64,000 nucleotides of DNA, from positions 33,255 through 97,254 of the forward strand of contig NZ_FCOB02000029.1 in NCBI RefSeq assembly GCF_001545075.1, in the 5' to 3' direction. The position numbers were made by a program, and so were the translations under genes. The stretch comes from Caballeronia ptereochthonis (GTDB taxonomy: Bacteria > Pseudomonadota > Gammaproteobacteria > Burkholderiales > Burkholderiaceae). This document shows, piece by piece, positions 18,620-28,170 of this stretch (positions are counted from its first letter, which is position 1; each line of letters opens with the position of its first letter). Below the pieces are notes generated by a model. That model did no database searches. It was given only the letters and a program-made list of their open reading frames with translations, and was not told the origin of the DNA.

Positions 18620-19594
18620 TCAGCCCTGCAGAGGCCGGACCCGCGCGACGATCTCCCCGACGATCCCCCGGCGGAACGCCAGCACGCACGCGATGAAAAT
18701 GATGCCCGTCACGATCGTCACCGATTCGCCCAGCGAGTTGAACCATGTCATGCCGGTGAGCCGCGCGATGCCGCTGCCGATGTCGCCGAGCCGGTCTTCC
18801 AGCGCGACGATGATCGCGGCCCCGAGCAGCGGCCCGAACATCGTGCTCATGCCGCCGACGAGCGTCATCAGGACGACCAGGCCGGACATCGTCCAGTAGG
18901 CGTCGCCGAGCGTTTCGAAGCCGAGCACGACCGTCTTGAGCGCACCCGCCAGACCCGCGAGACCCGCCGACAGCACGAACGCGAGCAGCTTGTAGCGCGA
19001 CGTGTCGTAGCCGAGCGAGACCGCGCGCGGCTCGTTCTCCTTGATCGCGATCAGCACCTGCCCGAACGGCGAATGCACGATGCGCACGATCAGCGCGAAC
19101 GCGAGCAGCATCACGATGAGCACGACGTAGTAGAGCGTGACGTCGTTGCCGAGGTCGATGGCATTGAAGAGCTTGCCGCGCGGCACGCCCTGCAGGCCGT
19201 CCTCGCCGTGCGTGAACGGCGCCTGCAGAAAGACGAAGTACACCATCTGCGCGAGCGCGAGCGTGACCATCGCGAAGTAGATGCCCTGGCGCCGGATCGC
19301 CAGCAAGCCGGCCACGAGGCCGAGCAGCGTCGCGGCGGCCGTGCCCACGATCACGCCGAGTTCGGGCGTCAAACCGAGCGTCTGGATCGCATAACCGGTG
19401 ATGTAGCCGGCGGTCGCGAGAAACATCGCGTGCCCGAACGACAGCAGCCCCGTATAGCCGATCAAGAGGTTGAACGCCGCCGCGAAGAGCGCGAAGCACA
19501 GCACCTTCATCATGAACAGGGGATACACGCCGATGAACGGCGCCACGATCAGGCCGACGAGCAACAGGCCGTAGAGCGCTTTTCTCTGCATCAT
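18620..19594 (-). CDS. livM: Branched-chain amino-acid-type ABC transporter permease, LivM family (system 2)
   Basis: This 324-residue permease has about eight to ten helices, with the LivM hallmark YTGLLSFGHAMFLATAGYITG near residue 45. It starts ATGATG at 19594, overlapping the livH stop, with AAGGAA just upstream. A much longer open frame continues upstream to 20518, but that part is only the shadow of livH. It is the last gene of the system 2 operon. Confidence 0.9.
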   Translation of the reverse strand: MMQRKALYGLLLVGLIVAPFIGVYPLFMMKVLCFALFAAAFNLLIGYTGLLSFGHAMFLATAGYITGYAIQTLGLTPELGVIVGTAAATLLGLVAGLLAIRRQGIYFAMVTLALAQMVYFVFLQAPFTHGEDGLQGVPRGKLFNAIDLGNDVTLYYVVLIVMLLAFALIVRIVHSPFGQVLIAIKENEPRAVSLGYDTSRYKLLAFVLSAGLAGLAGALKTVVLGFETLGDAYWTMSGLVVLMTLVGGMSTMFGPLLGAAIIVALEDRLGDIGSGIARLTGMTWFNSLGESVTIVTGIIFIACVLAFRRGIVGEIVARVRPLQG

Positions 19595-20475
19595 TTTTCC
19601 TTGCCGAAGAGTCCTGCCGGGCGAATCATCAACACGATCGCCATGATGACGAAGACGACCGTCGCGGACGCTTCCGGATAGAACACGCGCGTGAAGCCCT
19701 CGATCACGCCGAGCAGCAGGCCCGTCAGAATCGAACCCATGATCGAGCCCATGCCGCCGATCACGACGACCGCGAACACGGTGATGATCATCGACTGGCC
19801 CATCAGCGGCGAAACCTGGATGACGGGCGCCGCGAGCACGCCCGCGAACGCCGCGAGCGCGACGCCGAAGCCGTAAGTGAGCGTGATCATCAGTGGCACG
19901 TTGACGCCGAACGCCTCGACGAGCTTCGGATTCTCCGTGCCCGCGCGCAGATACGCGCCCACACGCGTCTTCTCGATCACGAACCATGTCGCGAAGCACA
20001 CCGCGAGCGACGCGACCACCACCCACGCGCGATAGTTCGGCAGGAACATGAAGCCGAGATTGGTCGCGCCGGAAAGGACCGAGGGCACGTCGTAAGGCTG
20101 GCCCGACGAACCATAGATCGAGCGGAACACGCCTTCGATCACGAGCGTGAGGCCGAAGGTGAGCAAGAGCCCGTACAGATGGTCGAGCTTGTAGAGCCAG
20201 CGCAGCATCGAACGCTCGACGACGACGCCGAACAGCCCGACGATGACCGGCGCGAGCACGAGCATCGCCCAGTACGGGACGTCGAAATAGGAGTAGCCCA
20301 TCCACGCCAGCATGGCGCCCAGCATGAAGAGTGCGCCGTGCGCGAAATTGATGACGTTGAGCAGGCCGAAGATCACCGCGAGCCCGAGGCTCAGGATCGC
20401 GTAGAACGAGCCGTTCACCAGCCCGAGCAACAGCTGGCTCATCATCGCGGCGAGTGGAATGCCGAAAATTTCCAT
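19591..20475 (-). CDS. livH: Branched-chain amino-acid-type ABC transporter permease, LivH family (system 2)
   Basis: This 294-residue inner-membrane permease carries the LivH motif VIFGLLNVINFAHGALFMLGA near residue 35. Eight or so membrane helices are visible, and length equals that of the family. It overlaps livM at its 3' end and follows the binding-protein gene after 96 bases. It pairs with LivM to form the membrane channel of system 2. Confidence 0.92.
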   Translation of the reverse strand: MEIFGIPLAAMMSQLLLGLVNGSFYAILSLGLAVIFGLLNVINFAHGALFMLGAMLAWMGYSYFDVPYWAMLVLAPVIVGLFGVVVERSMLRWLYKLDHLYGLLLTFGLTLVIEGVFRSIYGSSGQPYDVPSVLSGATNLGFMFLPNYRAWVVVASLAVCFATWFVIEKTRVGAYLRAGTENPKLVEAFGVNVPLMITLTYGFGVALAAFAGVLAAPVIQVSPLMGQSMIITVFAVVVIGGMGSIMGSILTGLLLGVIEGFTRVFYPEASATVVFVIMAIVLMIRPAGLFGKEK

Positions 20476-20571
20476 TGAACCTGCCGTCAGAAACGTGTTG
20501 ACGCGGGAGCGGCGGCAAGGCAGCCCTTCCGGCCGCCCGCCGCGCGAACGCGCTAAAGCACTACCGAACGC

Positions 20572-21792
20572 TTACTTCCAGAGCTTGCAGCGCGACTCCG
20601 CCTTCGTGCCGAACGCCTGATCCCCCGGAATCGTCGCGGTGATCTTGTAGTAGTCCCACGGCTCCTTCGACTCCGACGGCTTCTTCACTTCCATCAGGTA
20701 CATGTCGTGGATCATCGAGCCATCCTCGCGGATGTAGCCCTTCGCGTAGAAGTCGTCGATCTTCGCCTTGTGCAACTGCGCCATGACCTTGTCGCTGTCG
20801 GTCGTGCCGGCCGCCTGCACCGCCTTCAGGTAGGTCGTCACGGCGGAGTAGTCGGCGGCCTGGAGGCTCGACGGCATCTTCTTCATCTTGCCGAAGTAGC
20901 GCTGCGCCCACTTGCGCGTGTTCTCGTCCTTGTTCCAGTACCAGCTGTCGGTCGCGACGAGCCCCTGCGTCGTCTCGAGCCCAAGGCTGTGGATATCGTT
21001 GATGAAGATGAGCAGCGCGGCGATCTTCATCGACTTCGTGATGCCGAACTCCTTCGCCGCCTTGATCGAGTTGATCGTGTCGCCGCCCGCATTGGCGAGG
21101 CCGAGCACTTGCGCCTTCGAGCCCTGCGCCTGCAGCAGGAACGACGAGAAGTCCGACGCGGACAGCGGATGGCGCACTTCGCCGAGCACTTGTCCGCCGT
21201 TGGCCTTGACGACATCCGACGTGTTCTTTTCCAGCGCCTTGCCGAACGCGTAATCGGCAGTCAGGAAGTACCAGGTCTTGCCGCCCTGCTTCGTCACCGC
21301 GGAACCGGTGCCTTTCGCGAGCGCCATCGTGTCGTAGGCGTAGTGGACCGTGTAGGGCGAGCATTGCTCGTTGGTCAGGTTGTCCGCGCCCGCGCCGATG
21401 TTGATGTACGGCACCTTCTTTTCAGCCGCGACTTGCGCGGAGGAAAGCGCGGTTGCCGAGTTCGTGCCGCCGATGATCACGTTCACGCCGTCGCGGTCGA
21501 TCCACTCGCGCGCACGCGAGGCCGCGATATCGGCCTTGTTCTGGTGATCCGCATAGACGAGCTCGATGGGCTTGCCGTTCACCTTGCCGCCGAAATCCGC
21601 GATCGCCATGCGAATGGCTTCGAGGCCGCCCTGGCCGTCGATGTCCGCGTAGAGGCCCGAGAGGTCGGTGACGAAGCCGATCTTCACGCTGTTGCCGTCG
21701 GCGGCGTATGCACTGCTGCTCATTGCCGCCACACTCGCCGCCGCAGCCGCAAAGCAAAGAGTAGAGAGGCGCGCGAGGGTCTTCTTTTTCAT
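20572..21792 (-). CDS. Periplasmic substrate-binding protein, HAAT family (system 2)
   Basis: This 406-residue protein has signal peptide MKKKTLARLSTLCFAAAAAS... ending near AYAAD, and a mature start SVKIGFVTDLSGLYADIDGQ. It is of the Leu/Ile/Val-binding fold but belongs to a different subgroup from the two system 1 proteins. Members of this subgroup in other bacteria bind amides, amino acids or aromatic acids; the ligand here is unknown. The ATG at 21792 is chosen because GGAG lies eight bases upstream, against an ATG at 21804 with none. Confidence 0.9.
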   Translation of the reverse strand: MKKKTLARLSTLCFAAAAASVAAMSSSAYAADGNSVKIGFVTDLSGLYADIDGQGGLEAIRMAIADFGGKVNGKPIELVYADHQNKADIAASRAREWIDRDGVNVIIGGTNSATALSSAQVAAEKKVPYINIGAGADNLTNEQCSPYTVHYAYDTMALAKGTGSAVTKQGGKTWYFLTADYAFGKALEKNTSDVVKANGGQVLGEVRHPLSASDFSSFLLQAQGSKAQVLGLANAGGDTINSIKAAKEFGITKSMKIAALLIFINDIHSLGLETTQGLVATDSWYWNKDENTRKWAQRYFGKMKKMPSSLQAADYSAVTTYLKAVQAAGTTDSDKVMAQLHKAKIDDFYAKGYIREDGSMIHDMYLMEVKKPSESKEPWDYYKITATIPGDQAFGTKAESRCKLWK

Positions 21793-21887
21793 TCCAGTCT
21801 CCATGAGTTTTTGATTGTTGCGGTGCTACTGGTGGTGCCCTGATGATGTGCTGCGCTAGAAATGAACCAATGAGCGAATGCGATCGA

Positions 21888-22649
21888 TTACACCCCGAGC
21901 AATTCGTGCAGCACCGGCATCTTCGCCTCGAGTTCCCCCGCGCCGAAATGCTCGACGATGTTTCCGTGCTCCATCACGTAAAAGCGGTCCGCGAGCGGCG
22001 CCGCGAAACGAAAATTCTGTTCGACCATGACGATCGTGTAGCCGCGCGACTTCAGCATGAGAATCATGCGCGCGAGCGTCTGCACGATGACCGGCGCGAG
22101 CCCTTCCGAGATTTCATCGAGCAGAAGCAGATTCGCGCCCGTGCGCAGAATGCGCGCGACGGCCAGCATCTGCTGCTCGCCGCCCGAAAGACGCGTGCCC
22201 TGGCTGGCGCGGCGCTCCTTCAGGTTCGGGAACATCGAGTAGAGCTCGTCGAGCGACATCGCCTCCTTCGGATTGCCGATCAGCGGCGGCAAAAGCAGGT
22301 TTTCCTCGCAGGACAAGCTCGAAAAAATGCCGCGCTCCTCCGGACAATAGCCGATCCCGTAATGCGCGATCTTGTGTGTGGGCAAGCCGATGGTTTCGTG
22401 TCCGCCCACGCGGATCGAGCCCGTGCGCCGCCCGGTCAGACCCATGATGGCTCTGAGCGTGGTCGTACGGCCCGCGCCGTTGCGCCCGAGCAGCGTGACC
22501 ACTTCGCCACGATTCACCCTGAGGTCCACGCCATGCAGAATGTGCGATTCCCCGTACCACGCCTGCAGGCCCGAAATTTCCAGCGCGGGCGTATTGCCCG
22601 CCCCGCCGTTCGCGTTCAGCGAGCGGCGTTCCTCCACGATCGTACTCAT
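21888..22649 (-). CDS. livF: Branched-chain amino-acid-type ABC transporter ATPase, LivF family (system 2)
   Basis: This 253-residue ATPase has a P-loop reading GRNGAGRTT, where the usual catalytic lysine of Walker A (GKT/S) is replaced by Arg. The signature RLSGGEQQMLAVARILRTG, Walker B LLLLDEISEGLAP (Ile in place of the usual Pro) and VEQNFRFA are present. The lost lysine could reduce ATP hydrolysis at one site of the LivF-LivG heterodimer. The start overlaps livG by four bases; the binding-protein gene follows after 95 bases. Confidence 0.88.
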   Translation of the reverse strand: MSTIVEERRSLNANGGAGNTPALEISGLQAWYGESHILHGVDLRVNRGEVVTLLGRNGAGRTTTLRAIMGLTGRRTGSIRVGGHETIGLPTHKIAHYGIGYCPEERGIFSSLSCEENLLLPPLIGNPKEAMSLDELYSMFPNLKERRASQGTRLSGGEQQMLAVARILRTGANLLLLDEISEGLAPVIVQTLARMILMLKSRGYTIVMVEQNFRFAAPLADRFYVMEHGNIVEHFGAGELEAKMPVLHELLGV

Positions 22650-23425
22650 GCATGCGCTCCGGTGAGCGCCGCATCGGCGCTGCCCATGTAGGCTTCCATC
22701 ACGAGCGGATTCTTCGACACTTCCGCGTAGCTGCCTTCGGCGAGCACTTCGCCACGCTGAAGCACGGTGATGGTGTCGGAGATGCCCGCGATCACGTTCA
22801 TGTTGTGCTCGACCATCAGGATGGTGCGGCCCGCCGACACTTTCTTGATCAGCGCGGTGACGCGATCGACGTCTTCGTGGCCCATGCCTTGCGTCGGTTC
22901 GTCGAGGAGCATGAGCTCGGGCTCCATCGAGAGCGTCGTGGCGATCTCGAGCGCGCGCTTGCGGCCGTAGGAGAGTTCGACCGTTTTCGTATCCGCGAAA
23001 TCGGTAAGACCGACTTGCGTGAGCAGATCCATCGCGCGATCGTTGAGTTGTTCGAGCGAACGTTCGCTGCGCCAGAAATGAAACGATGTGCCCAGTTGCC
23101 GCTGCAGGCCGATACGGACATTCTGCAGCACCGTCAAATGCGGAAACACGGCGGAAATCTGGAACGAGCGGATGATGCCACGCCGCGCGATGTGCGCCGG
23201 GCGCTCGCGTGTGATGTCAGTGCCGTTGAAAACGATCTTACCCGCAGTGGGCTCGAGAAACTTGGTGAGCAGATTGAAGCAGGTAGTCTTGCCTGCGCCG
23301 TTCGGTCCGATCAGCGCATGGATCGAGCCGCGGCGAACGCGCAGGTTCACGCCATTCACGGCCGTGAAGCCTTTGAATTCCTTCGTGAGCCCTCGCGTTT
23401 CCAGAATGGTGTCGCCGAGAATCAT
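22646..23425 (-). CDS. livG: Branched-chain amino-acid-type ABC transporter ATPase, LivG family (system 2)
   Basis: This 259-residue ATPase has Walker A GPNGAGKTT, the LivG-type insertion and helical region, signature LSYGRKRALEIATTL, Walker B LMLLDEPTQGM and VEHNMNVIAG. It is the first gene of the system 2 operon (livG-livF-SBP-livH-livM). The start at 23425 is chosen because GGAAGGGG precedes it; upstream in-frame ATG (23437) and TTG (23458) codons lack a site. Confidence 0.9.
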   Translation of the reverse strand: MILGDTILETRGLTKEFKGFTAVNGVNLRVRRGSIHALIGPNGAGKTTCFNLLTKFLEPTAGKIVFNGTDITRERPAHIARRGIIRSFQISAVFPHLTVLQNVRIGLQRQLGTSFHFWRSERSLEQLNDRAMDLLTQVGLTDFADTKTVELSYGRKRALEIATTLSMEPELMLLDEPTQGMGHEDVDRVTALIKKVSAGRTILMVEHNMNVIAGISDTITVLQRGEVLAEGSYAEVSKNPLVMEAYMGSADAALTGAHA

Positions 23426-23797
23426 GTCCCCTTCCATGCGAAGTGAGGCGCTGGGCAAACCGGTTTCGCCTGCGCCTTATTTTTTTCTATCCGCGCGCAC
23501 CGAACGTTGTCTCCATTCCGGTACTGCTTCGCTTCGTACACCGCTGTTGCGGCCGCACAAAGTGTGCACGAGGTATGCCGAGCATCACTTGATTCGGGGC
23601 CATTGTCGCGCCAATGATGCAGCGCAATCATTGGGATTTGCACTAACTAACGAATTGCTTGGAAGCTCGGCGCATGCACGCAATAGGGGCATGGTCAGTG
23701 CTTATTCCGTGCGCATATAAGCATTGCCTTATGCGATGCCATGGCCGTGCCATACCTGCGCCATCTCAACATGTGAGGCATGCACGTCATCGATCTG
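23426..23797. other. Non-coding gap between the system 2 operon and the GMC oxidoreductase gene
   Basis: This 370-base stretch is less GC-rich than its neighbours and should contain the livG promoter on the minus strand. I could not identify a convincing promoter pair, terminator or gene. Confidence 0.4.
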
Positions 23798-25474
23798 TCA
23801 CGCAAGCGCCGTCGCGATCACTTCCTGTGCTTCGATGCCGCGCCGGTCCTCGCGGATCATCTCGCTCGCGCGCTCCGCGATCATCAGCGTCGGCGAATTC
23901 GTGTTGCCCGATGTGATGGTCGGCATCACCGATGCATCGACCACGCGCAAACCCCGCACGCCGATCACGCGCAGGCGGCTGTCGACGACCGCGCCCGGAT
24001 CGTTGTCCGTGCCCATGCGGCACGTGCCGACCGGATGGAAGATCGTCGTGCCGACATTGCCCGCGGCCTCGACCAGCTCTTCCTGCGTCTGGTACCGAAT
24101 GCCCGGAAGAATCTCCTCGGGCGCATAGGGCGCCATCGCGGGCGCGCTGACGATGCGCCGCGTGAGACGCAGCGCGTTCGCCGCGACTTCGCGGTCGCGG
24201 TCCGTCGACAGATAATTTGGCGCGATCAGCGGCGCCGCATGCGCATCCGGCGATTCGATATGCACGCTGCCGCGCGAGGTCGGCCGCAGGTTGCACACGG
24301 AAGCGGTGAATGCATTGAACGGATGCAGCGGCTCGCCGAAGCGTTCGAGCGACAAGGGCTGGACATGGTATTCGACATCGGGCCGCTTGATGGATGCATC
24401 GTCGGGATCGGACCTGGCGAACGCGCCGAGCTGCGACGGCGCCATCGACATCGGGCCGCTTCTCGTCAACGCGTACTGCATGCCGATGAAAAGTTTGCCC
24501 CACCAATGCGCCGACAAGGTGTTGAGCGTGCGCACGCCATTGACCTTGTAGGCCATTCGCAATTGCAAGTGGTCCTGCAGATTTTCGCCGACGCCGCGCA
24601 GGCTCTTCACGACATCGATGCCCAGACGTTGCAGACGCGCGCCATTGCCGATGCCCGACAGCTCGAGAATCTGCGGCGAATTCACCGCGCCCGCGCTGAG
24701 AATGACTTCGCAATGCGCGCGGGCAACGTAGTCGATATCGCCGCCGCGATATTCGACGCCGACGCAGCGCACGCCTTCGAAGACGAGCCGTTGCGTATGC
24801 GCGCCGGTGATCGTCGTGAGATTGGGACGTTTCATCGCTTCGCGCAAAAAGGCCTTCGCCGCGTTCCAGCGGATGCCGCCGCGCTGGTTCACTTCGAAGT
24901 AACCGACGCCCGTGTTGTCGCCGCGATTGAAGTCGCTGGTGGCGGGAATGCCGCTTTGCTGCGCGGCTTGCGCGAAGGTTTCGAGAATCTTCCACTTCAG
25001 GCGCTGCTTCTCGACGCGCCATTCGCCGCCCGAGCCATGCCATTGATTCCCGCCGCCGTGATGATCCTCGCTGCGCATGAAGATGGGCAGCACCGAATCC
25101 CACGACCAGTTCGGATCGCCGCTGATGTGCGCCCAGTCGTCGTAGTCTTCGCGCTGGCCGCGCATGTAGATCATGCCGTTGATCGACGAGCATCCGCCGA
25201 GCACGCGCCCGCGCGGATATGCCAGCGTGCGTCCGTTGAGGCCCGGTTCCGCCTGCGTCTTGTAGAGCCAGTCCGTGCGCGGATTGCCGATGCAGTACAG
25301 ATAGCCGACCGGAATATGAATCCAGTGATAGTCGTCCTTGCCGCCCGCTTCGAGCAGCAGCACGTTCACGTTCGGATCTTCGGTGAGGCGATTGGCGAGC
25401 ACGCATCCGGCCGTACCCGCGCCGATGATGATGTAGTCGAATTCGCCTTCGAGCTTTCGTGTGTTCTGTTTCAT
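23798..25474 (-). CDS. GMC-family FAD oxidoreductase (choline/alcohol dehydrogenase-like)
   Basis: This 558-residue flavoprotein has the N-terminal FAD motif DYIIIGAGTAGCVLANRL and the GMC signature PRGRVLGGCSSINGMIYMRG. The C-terminal active-site region reads FHPVGTCRMG with the final NTNSPTLMIAERASEMI. The family oxidises primary alcohols with FAD; choline dehydrogenase BetA is the best-known relative, but the substrate here is open. AAGGAG nine bases before the ATG at 25474 fixes the start. It follows mmsA by 51 bases, suggesting one catabolic operon. Confidence 0.9.
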   Translation of the reverse strand: MKQNTRKLEGEFDYIIIGAGTAGCVLANRLTEDPNVNVLLLEAGGKDDYHWIHIPVGYLYCIGNPRTDWLYKTQAEPGLNGRTLAYPRGRVLGGCSSINGMIYMRGQREDYDDWAHISGDPNWSWDSVLPIFMRSEDHHGGGNQWHGSGGEWRVEKQRLKWKILETFAQAAQQSGIPATSDFNRGDNTGVGYFEVNQRGGIRWNAAKAFLREAMKRPNLTTITGAHTQRLVFEGVRCVGVEYRGGDIDYVARAHCEVILSAGAVNSPQILELSGIGNGARLQRLGIDVVKSLRGVGENLQDHLQLRMAYKVNGVRTLNTLSAHWWGKLFIGMQYALTRSGPMSMAPSQLGAFARSDPDDASIKRPDVEYHVQPLSLERFGEPLHPFNAFTASVCNLRPTSRGSVHIESPDAHAAPLIAPNYLSTDRDREVAANALRLTRRIVSAPAMAPYAPEEILPGIRYQTQEELVEAAGNVGTTIFHPVGTCRMGTDNDPGAVVDSRLRVIGVRGLRVVDASVMPTITSGNTNSPTLMIAERASEMIREDRRGIEAQEVIATALA

Positions 25475-25525
25475 CGATGTCTCCTTGCCGTCTTTTGCGG
25501 CTCGCCTCACACGGTGATGCTTCGC

Positions 25526-27049
25526 TTACTTCGCCACCGGCATCGTGAACTCGGCGCCCTTGGCGATGCTGTCGGGCCAGCGCTGCATCACGCTCTTGTA
25601 GCGCGTATAGAAGCGCACGCCTTCCTCGCCGTATGCATGGTGATCGCCGAACAGCGAACGCTTCCAGCCGCCGAACGAATGCCACGCCATCGGCACCGGG
25701 ATCGGCACGTTGATGCCGACCATGCCCACCCTGATCTGCCGCGAGAACGCGCGCGCGACGCCGCCATCGGTCGTGTAGCACGACACGCCGTTCGCGAACT
25801 CATGCTTGTTGATGAGCTCGACCGCGCTCGCGAAATCCGGCACGCGCACCACCGAAAGCACTGGACCGAAGATCTCTTCCTTGTAGATGGTGCTGTCCGT
25901 CTTCACGTTGTCGAACAGCGTGCCGCCGAGGAAGAAGCCGTTCTCGTGGCCTTCGACCTCGTGCCCGCGCCCATCGACGACGAGCGTCGCGCCCGACTTC
26001 ACGCCCGCTTCGATATAGCCTTCCACCTTCGCGCGATGCGCGGCGGTCACGAGCGGACCCATTTCGGCGTCGCTTTCCATGCCGTTCTTGATGACGAGCG
26101 ATTTCACGCGCGGCGTGAGGCGCTCGATCAGTTCATCGGCGATATGGCCCACCGCGACCGCAACGGAGATCGCCATGCAGCGCTCGCCTGCCGAACCATA
26201 AGCTGCGCCGACAAGCGCATCGACGGCCTGATCGAGATCCGCATCGGGCATCACGACGAGGTGGTTCTTCGCACCGCCCAGCGCCTGCACGCGCTTGCCG
26301 TGCTTCGTGCCTTCCGTGTAGATGTATTCGGCGATCGGCGTCGAGCCGACGAACGAAAGCGCCTCGACATCCTTGTGCGCGAGCAGCGCATCGACGGCGG
26401 TCTTGTCGCCATGAACGACGTTGAACACGCCATCGGGCAAGCCGGCTTCCTTCAACAGTTCGGCGAGGCGAATCGATGCCGAAGGATCGCGCTCCGACGG
26501 CTTCAACACGAACGTATTGCCCGTCGCGATGGCGATGGGGAACATCCAGCACGGCACCATCATCGGGAAATTGAACGGCGTGATGCCCGCGACCACGCCG
26601 AGCGGCTGGCGCAGATTCCAGTTGTCGATGCCGCCGCCGATCTGATCGGTGAAATCCGTCTTCAGCAGGTTGGGAATGCCGCAAGCGAACTCGACGATCT
26701 CGATGCCGCGCATCACTTCGCCTTTGGCGTCGCTGAACACCTTGCCGTGCTCGCGCGTGATGATTTCGGCGAGTTCGTCGTGATGCTCGTCGAGCAGTTG
26801 CTTGAACTTGAAGAGCACGCGAGCGCGCTTGATCGGCGCCGTCTCGCTCCATTCGGGGAACGCAGCTTTGGCGGCGGCCACGGCGGCGTCGACTTCCGGT
26901 GCGCCCGCGAGCGGCACGCGCGTGGAGACGGCGCCGGTCGCCGGATTGAAGACATCGCCGAAGCGCTCGCTCCTGCCTTCGACGCGCTTGCCGCCGATGT
27001 AATGCGTCAACGCGGCGACGCGCGCCTCGCTCCGGTGTGTCTCGCCCAT
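25526..27049 (-). CDS. mmsA: CoA-acylating methylmalonate-semialdehyde dehydrogenase
   Basis: This 507-residue aldehyde dehydrogenase converts methylmalonate or malonate semialdehyde with NAD and CoA to propionyl- or acetyl-CoA, in valine and beta-alanine/inositol breakdown. Conserved features are TPFNFPMMVPCWMFPIAIA, FVGSTPIAEYIY and the catalytic Cys in SAGERCMAISVAVAVG, all MmsA-specific wording. Length is as expected. It lies divergent to a LysR gene 103 bases away, which probably controls it, and upstream of the GMC oxidoreductase. Confidence 0.94.
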   Translation of the reverse strand: MGETHRSEARVAALTHYIGGKRVEGRSERFGDVFNPATGAVSTRVPLAGAPEVDAAVAAAKAAFPEWSETAPIKRARVLFKFKQLLDEHHDELAEIITREHGKVFSDAKGEVMRGIEIVEFACGIPNLLKTDFTDQIGGGIDNWNLRQPLGVVAGITPFNFPMMVPCWMFPIAIATGNTFVLKPSERDPSASIRLAELLKEAGLPDGVFNVVHGDKTAVDALLAHKDVEALSFVGSTPIAEYIYTEGTKHGKRVQALGGAKNHLVVMPDADLDQAVDALVGAAYGSAGERCMAISVAVAVGHIADELIERLTPRVKSLVIKNGMESDAEMGPLVTAAHRAKVEGYIEAGVKSGATLVVDGRGHEVEGHENGFFLGGTLFDNVKTDSTIYKEEIFGPVLSVVRVPDFASAVELINKHEFANGVSCYTTDGGVARAFSRQIRVGMVGINVPIPVPMAWHSFGGWKRSLFGDHHAYGEEGVRFYTRYKSVMQRWPDSIAKGAEFTMPVAK

Positions 27050-27073
27050 GATGTCTCTCTTTTATGTGAATAA

Positions 27074-27101
27074 CCGGAGGGTAATGCCGTATGCGCTCCG
27101 G
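27074..27101. promoter_or_regulatory. Inverted repeat in the mmsA-lysR divergent promoter region
   Basis: CCGGAG and CTCCGG arms are separated by 16 bases in the 103-base divergent gap. It may be an operator of the adjacent LysR protein. LysR sites usually contain a T-N11-A core, which I cannot assign firmly here. Confidence 0.3.
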
Positions 27102-27152
27102 AATCCAATGAGATATGTTCAACTGCGATATAAGTCGCGTTAATATCGGCCG

Positions 27153-28055
27153 ATGGACTACACCCTGCTGCGCGCCTTTCTCACCGTCGCACGCGAAGGC
27201 AACCTGACGCGCGCCGCGGCGCAGTTGCATCTCACGCAGCCGGCGGTCAGCCTGCAGATCAAGAACCTGCAGGAGATGCTGGGCGTCGTGCTGTTCTCGC
27301 GCACCTCGCACGGCCTGCTTCTGACGCGCGACGGCGAGGCGCTGCTGCCGCACGCCGAGCGCGCGCTCGCCGCCGCCGCCGACGTCCAGCGCGCCGCTGC
27401 CGCGCTGCGTCACGAGGTGAGCGGCACGCTGCGCATCGGCACGATTCTCGATCCCGGATTTCTGCGTCTCGGCGGCTTTCTGCGGCAGCTGGTGGAGACG
27501 CATCCGCGCATCGAGACATCGCTGCGGCACGGCATGTCCGGCTGGGTGCTCGAGCGCGTGCGGACACGCGATCTGGATGTCGGCTATTACATTGGTGACC
27601 CGTCCGCCGACGGCACGCGCGACGGCGAACGCTTCCATGTCGTCCGTCTCACGCCGTTCATCTATCGCGTGCTCGCGCCGGCGGGCTGGCACAACCGCGT
27701 GAACAAGGGCAAGCGCAGCTGGGTGGCGCTCGCGAAGCTGCCGTGGATCTGGACGCCGCCCGAGTCCGCGCACAACCGGCTGTTGTCGCGGATCTTCCGC
27801 GAGGCGGGCGCGATGCCGGTGATCGTCGCGGAAGTGGATCAGGAGCCTTCGATGCTCGATCTCGTCAAATCGGGCGTCGGTCTCTCGCTCGCGCGGGATT
27901 CGATCGCGATCGGCGAGGCGCATGCCCATGCGCTGACGATCGTCGAAGACGTCACCGTGCCGACTCAGCTCTCGTTCGTCGCCCTCGCGGAGCGCCGCGA
28001 GGAACCGGCGATCGCGGCAGCCCTGCGGCTGATCGACGCGCAGTGGGCCGTTTGA
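27153..28055 (+). CDS. LysR-type transcriptional regulator
   Basis: This 300-residue regulator has an N-terminal winged helix-turn-helix (MDYTLLRAFLTVAREGNLTRAAAQL, with the recognition helix LTQPAVSLQIKNLQ) and a C-terminal periplasmic-binding-like effector domain. It is transcribed divergently from mmsA, the classic arrangement for a LysR protein controlling its neighbour. The inducer is presumably a metabolite of the mmsA/GMC pathway; this is inference from position. Confidence 0.92.
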   Translation: MDYTLLRAFLTVAREGNLTRAAAQLHLTQPAVSLQIKNLQEMLGVVLFSRTSHGLLLTRDGEALLPHAERALAAAADVQRAAAALRHEVSGTLRIGTILDPGFLRLGGFLRQLVETHPRIETSLRHGMSGWVLERVRTRDLDVGYYIGDPSADGTRDGERFHVVRLTPFIYRVLAPAGWHNRVNKGKRSWVALAKLPWIWTPPESAHNRLLSRIFREAGAMPVIVAEVDQEPSMLDLVKSGVGLSLARDSIAIGEAHAHALTIVEDVTVPTQLSFVALAERREEPAIAAALRLIDAQWAV

Positions 28056-28170
28056 AAACCGTCCAAGTGGAAATCCCGAGGCGGCGCGCGTGGGCATTCA
28101 AGCGCGCTTCATCGAATGTTTGCTAGTCTGAGCCCTCGCTCATCCATCCAACCGTGTTCGAGGATTCTTC

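Noticed and set aside
18620..20518. A 632-codon frame that looks like an extended LivM
   Set aside because: The first 308 codons are an out-of-frame reading of livH; the real livM begins at 19594 with a ribosome-binding site.
23780..27073. A 1097-codon open frame on plus, antisense to the GMC and mmsA genes
   Set aside because: It lies exactly opposite two well-supported genes; its composition (Arg, His, Asp, Ala rich) is the usual artefact of GC-rich coding DNA.
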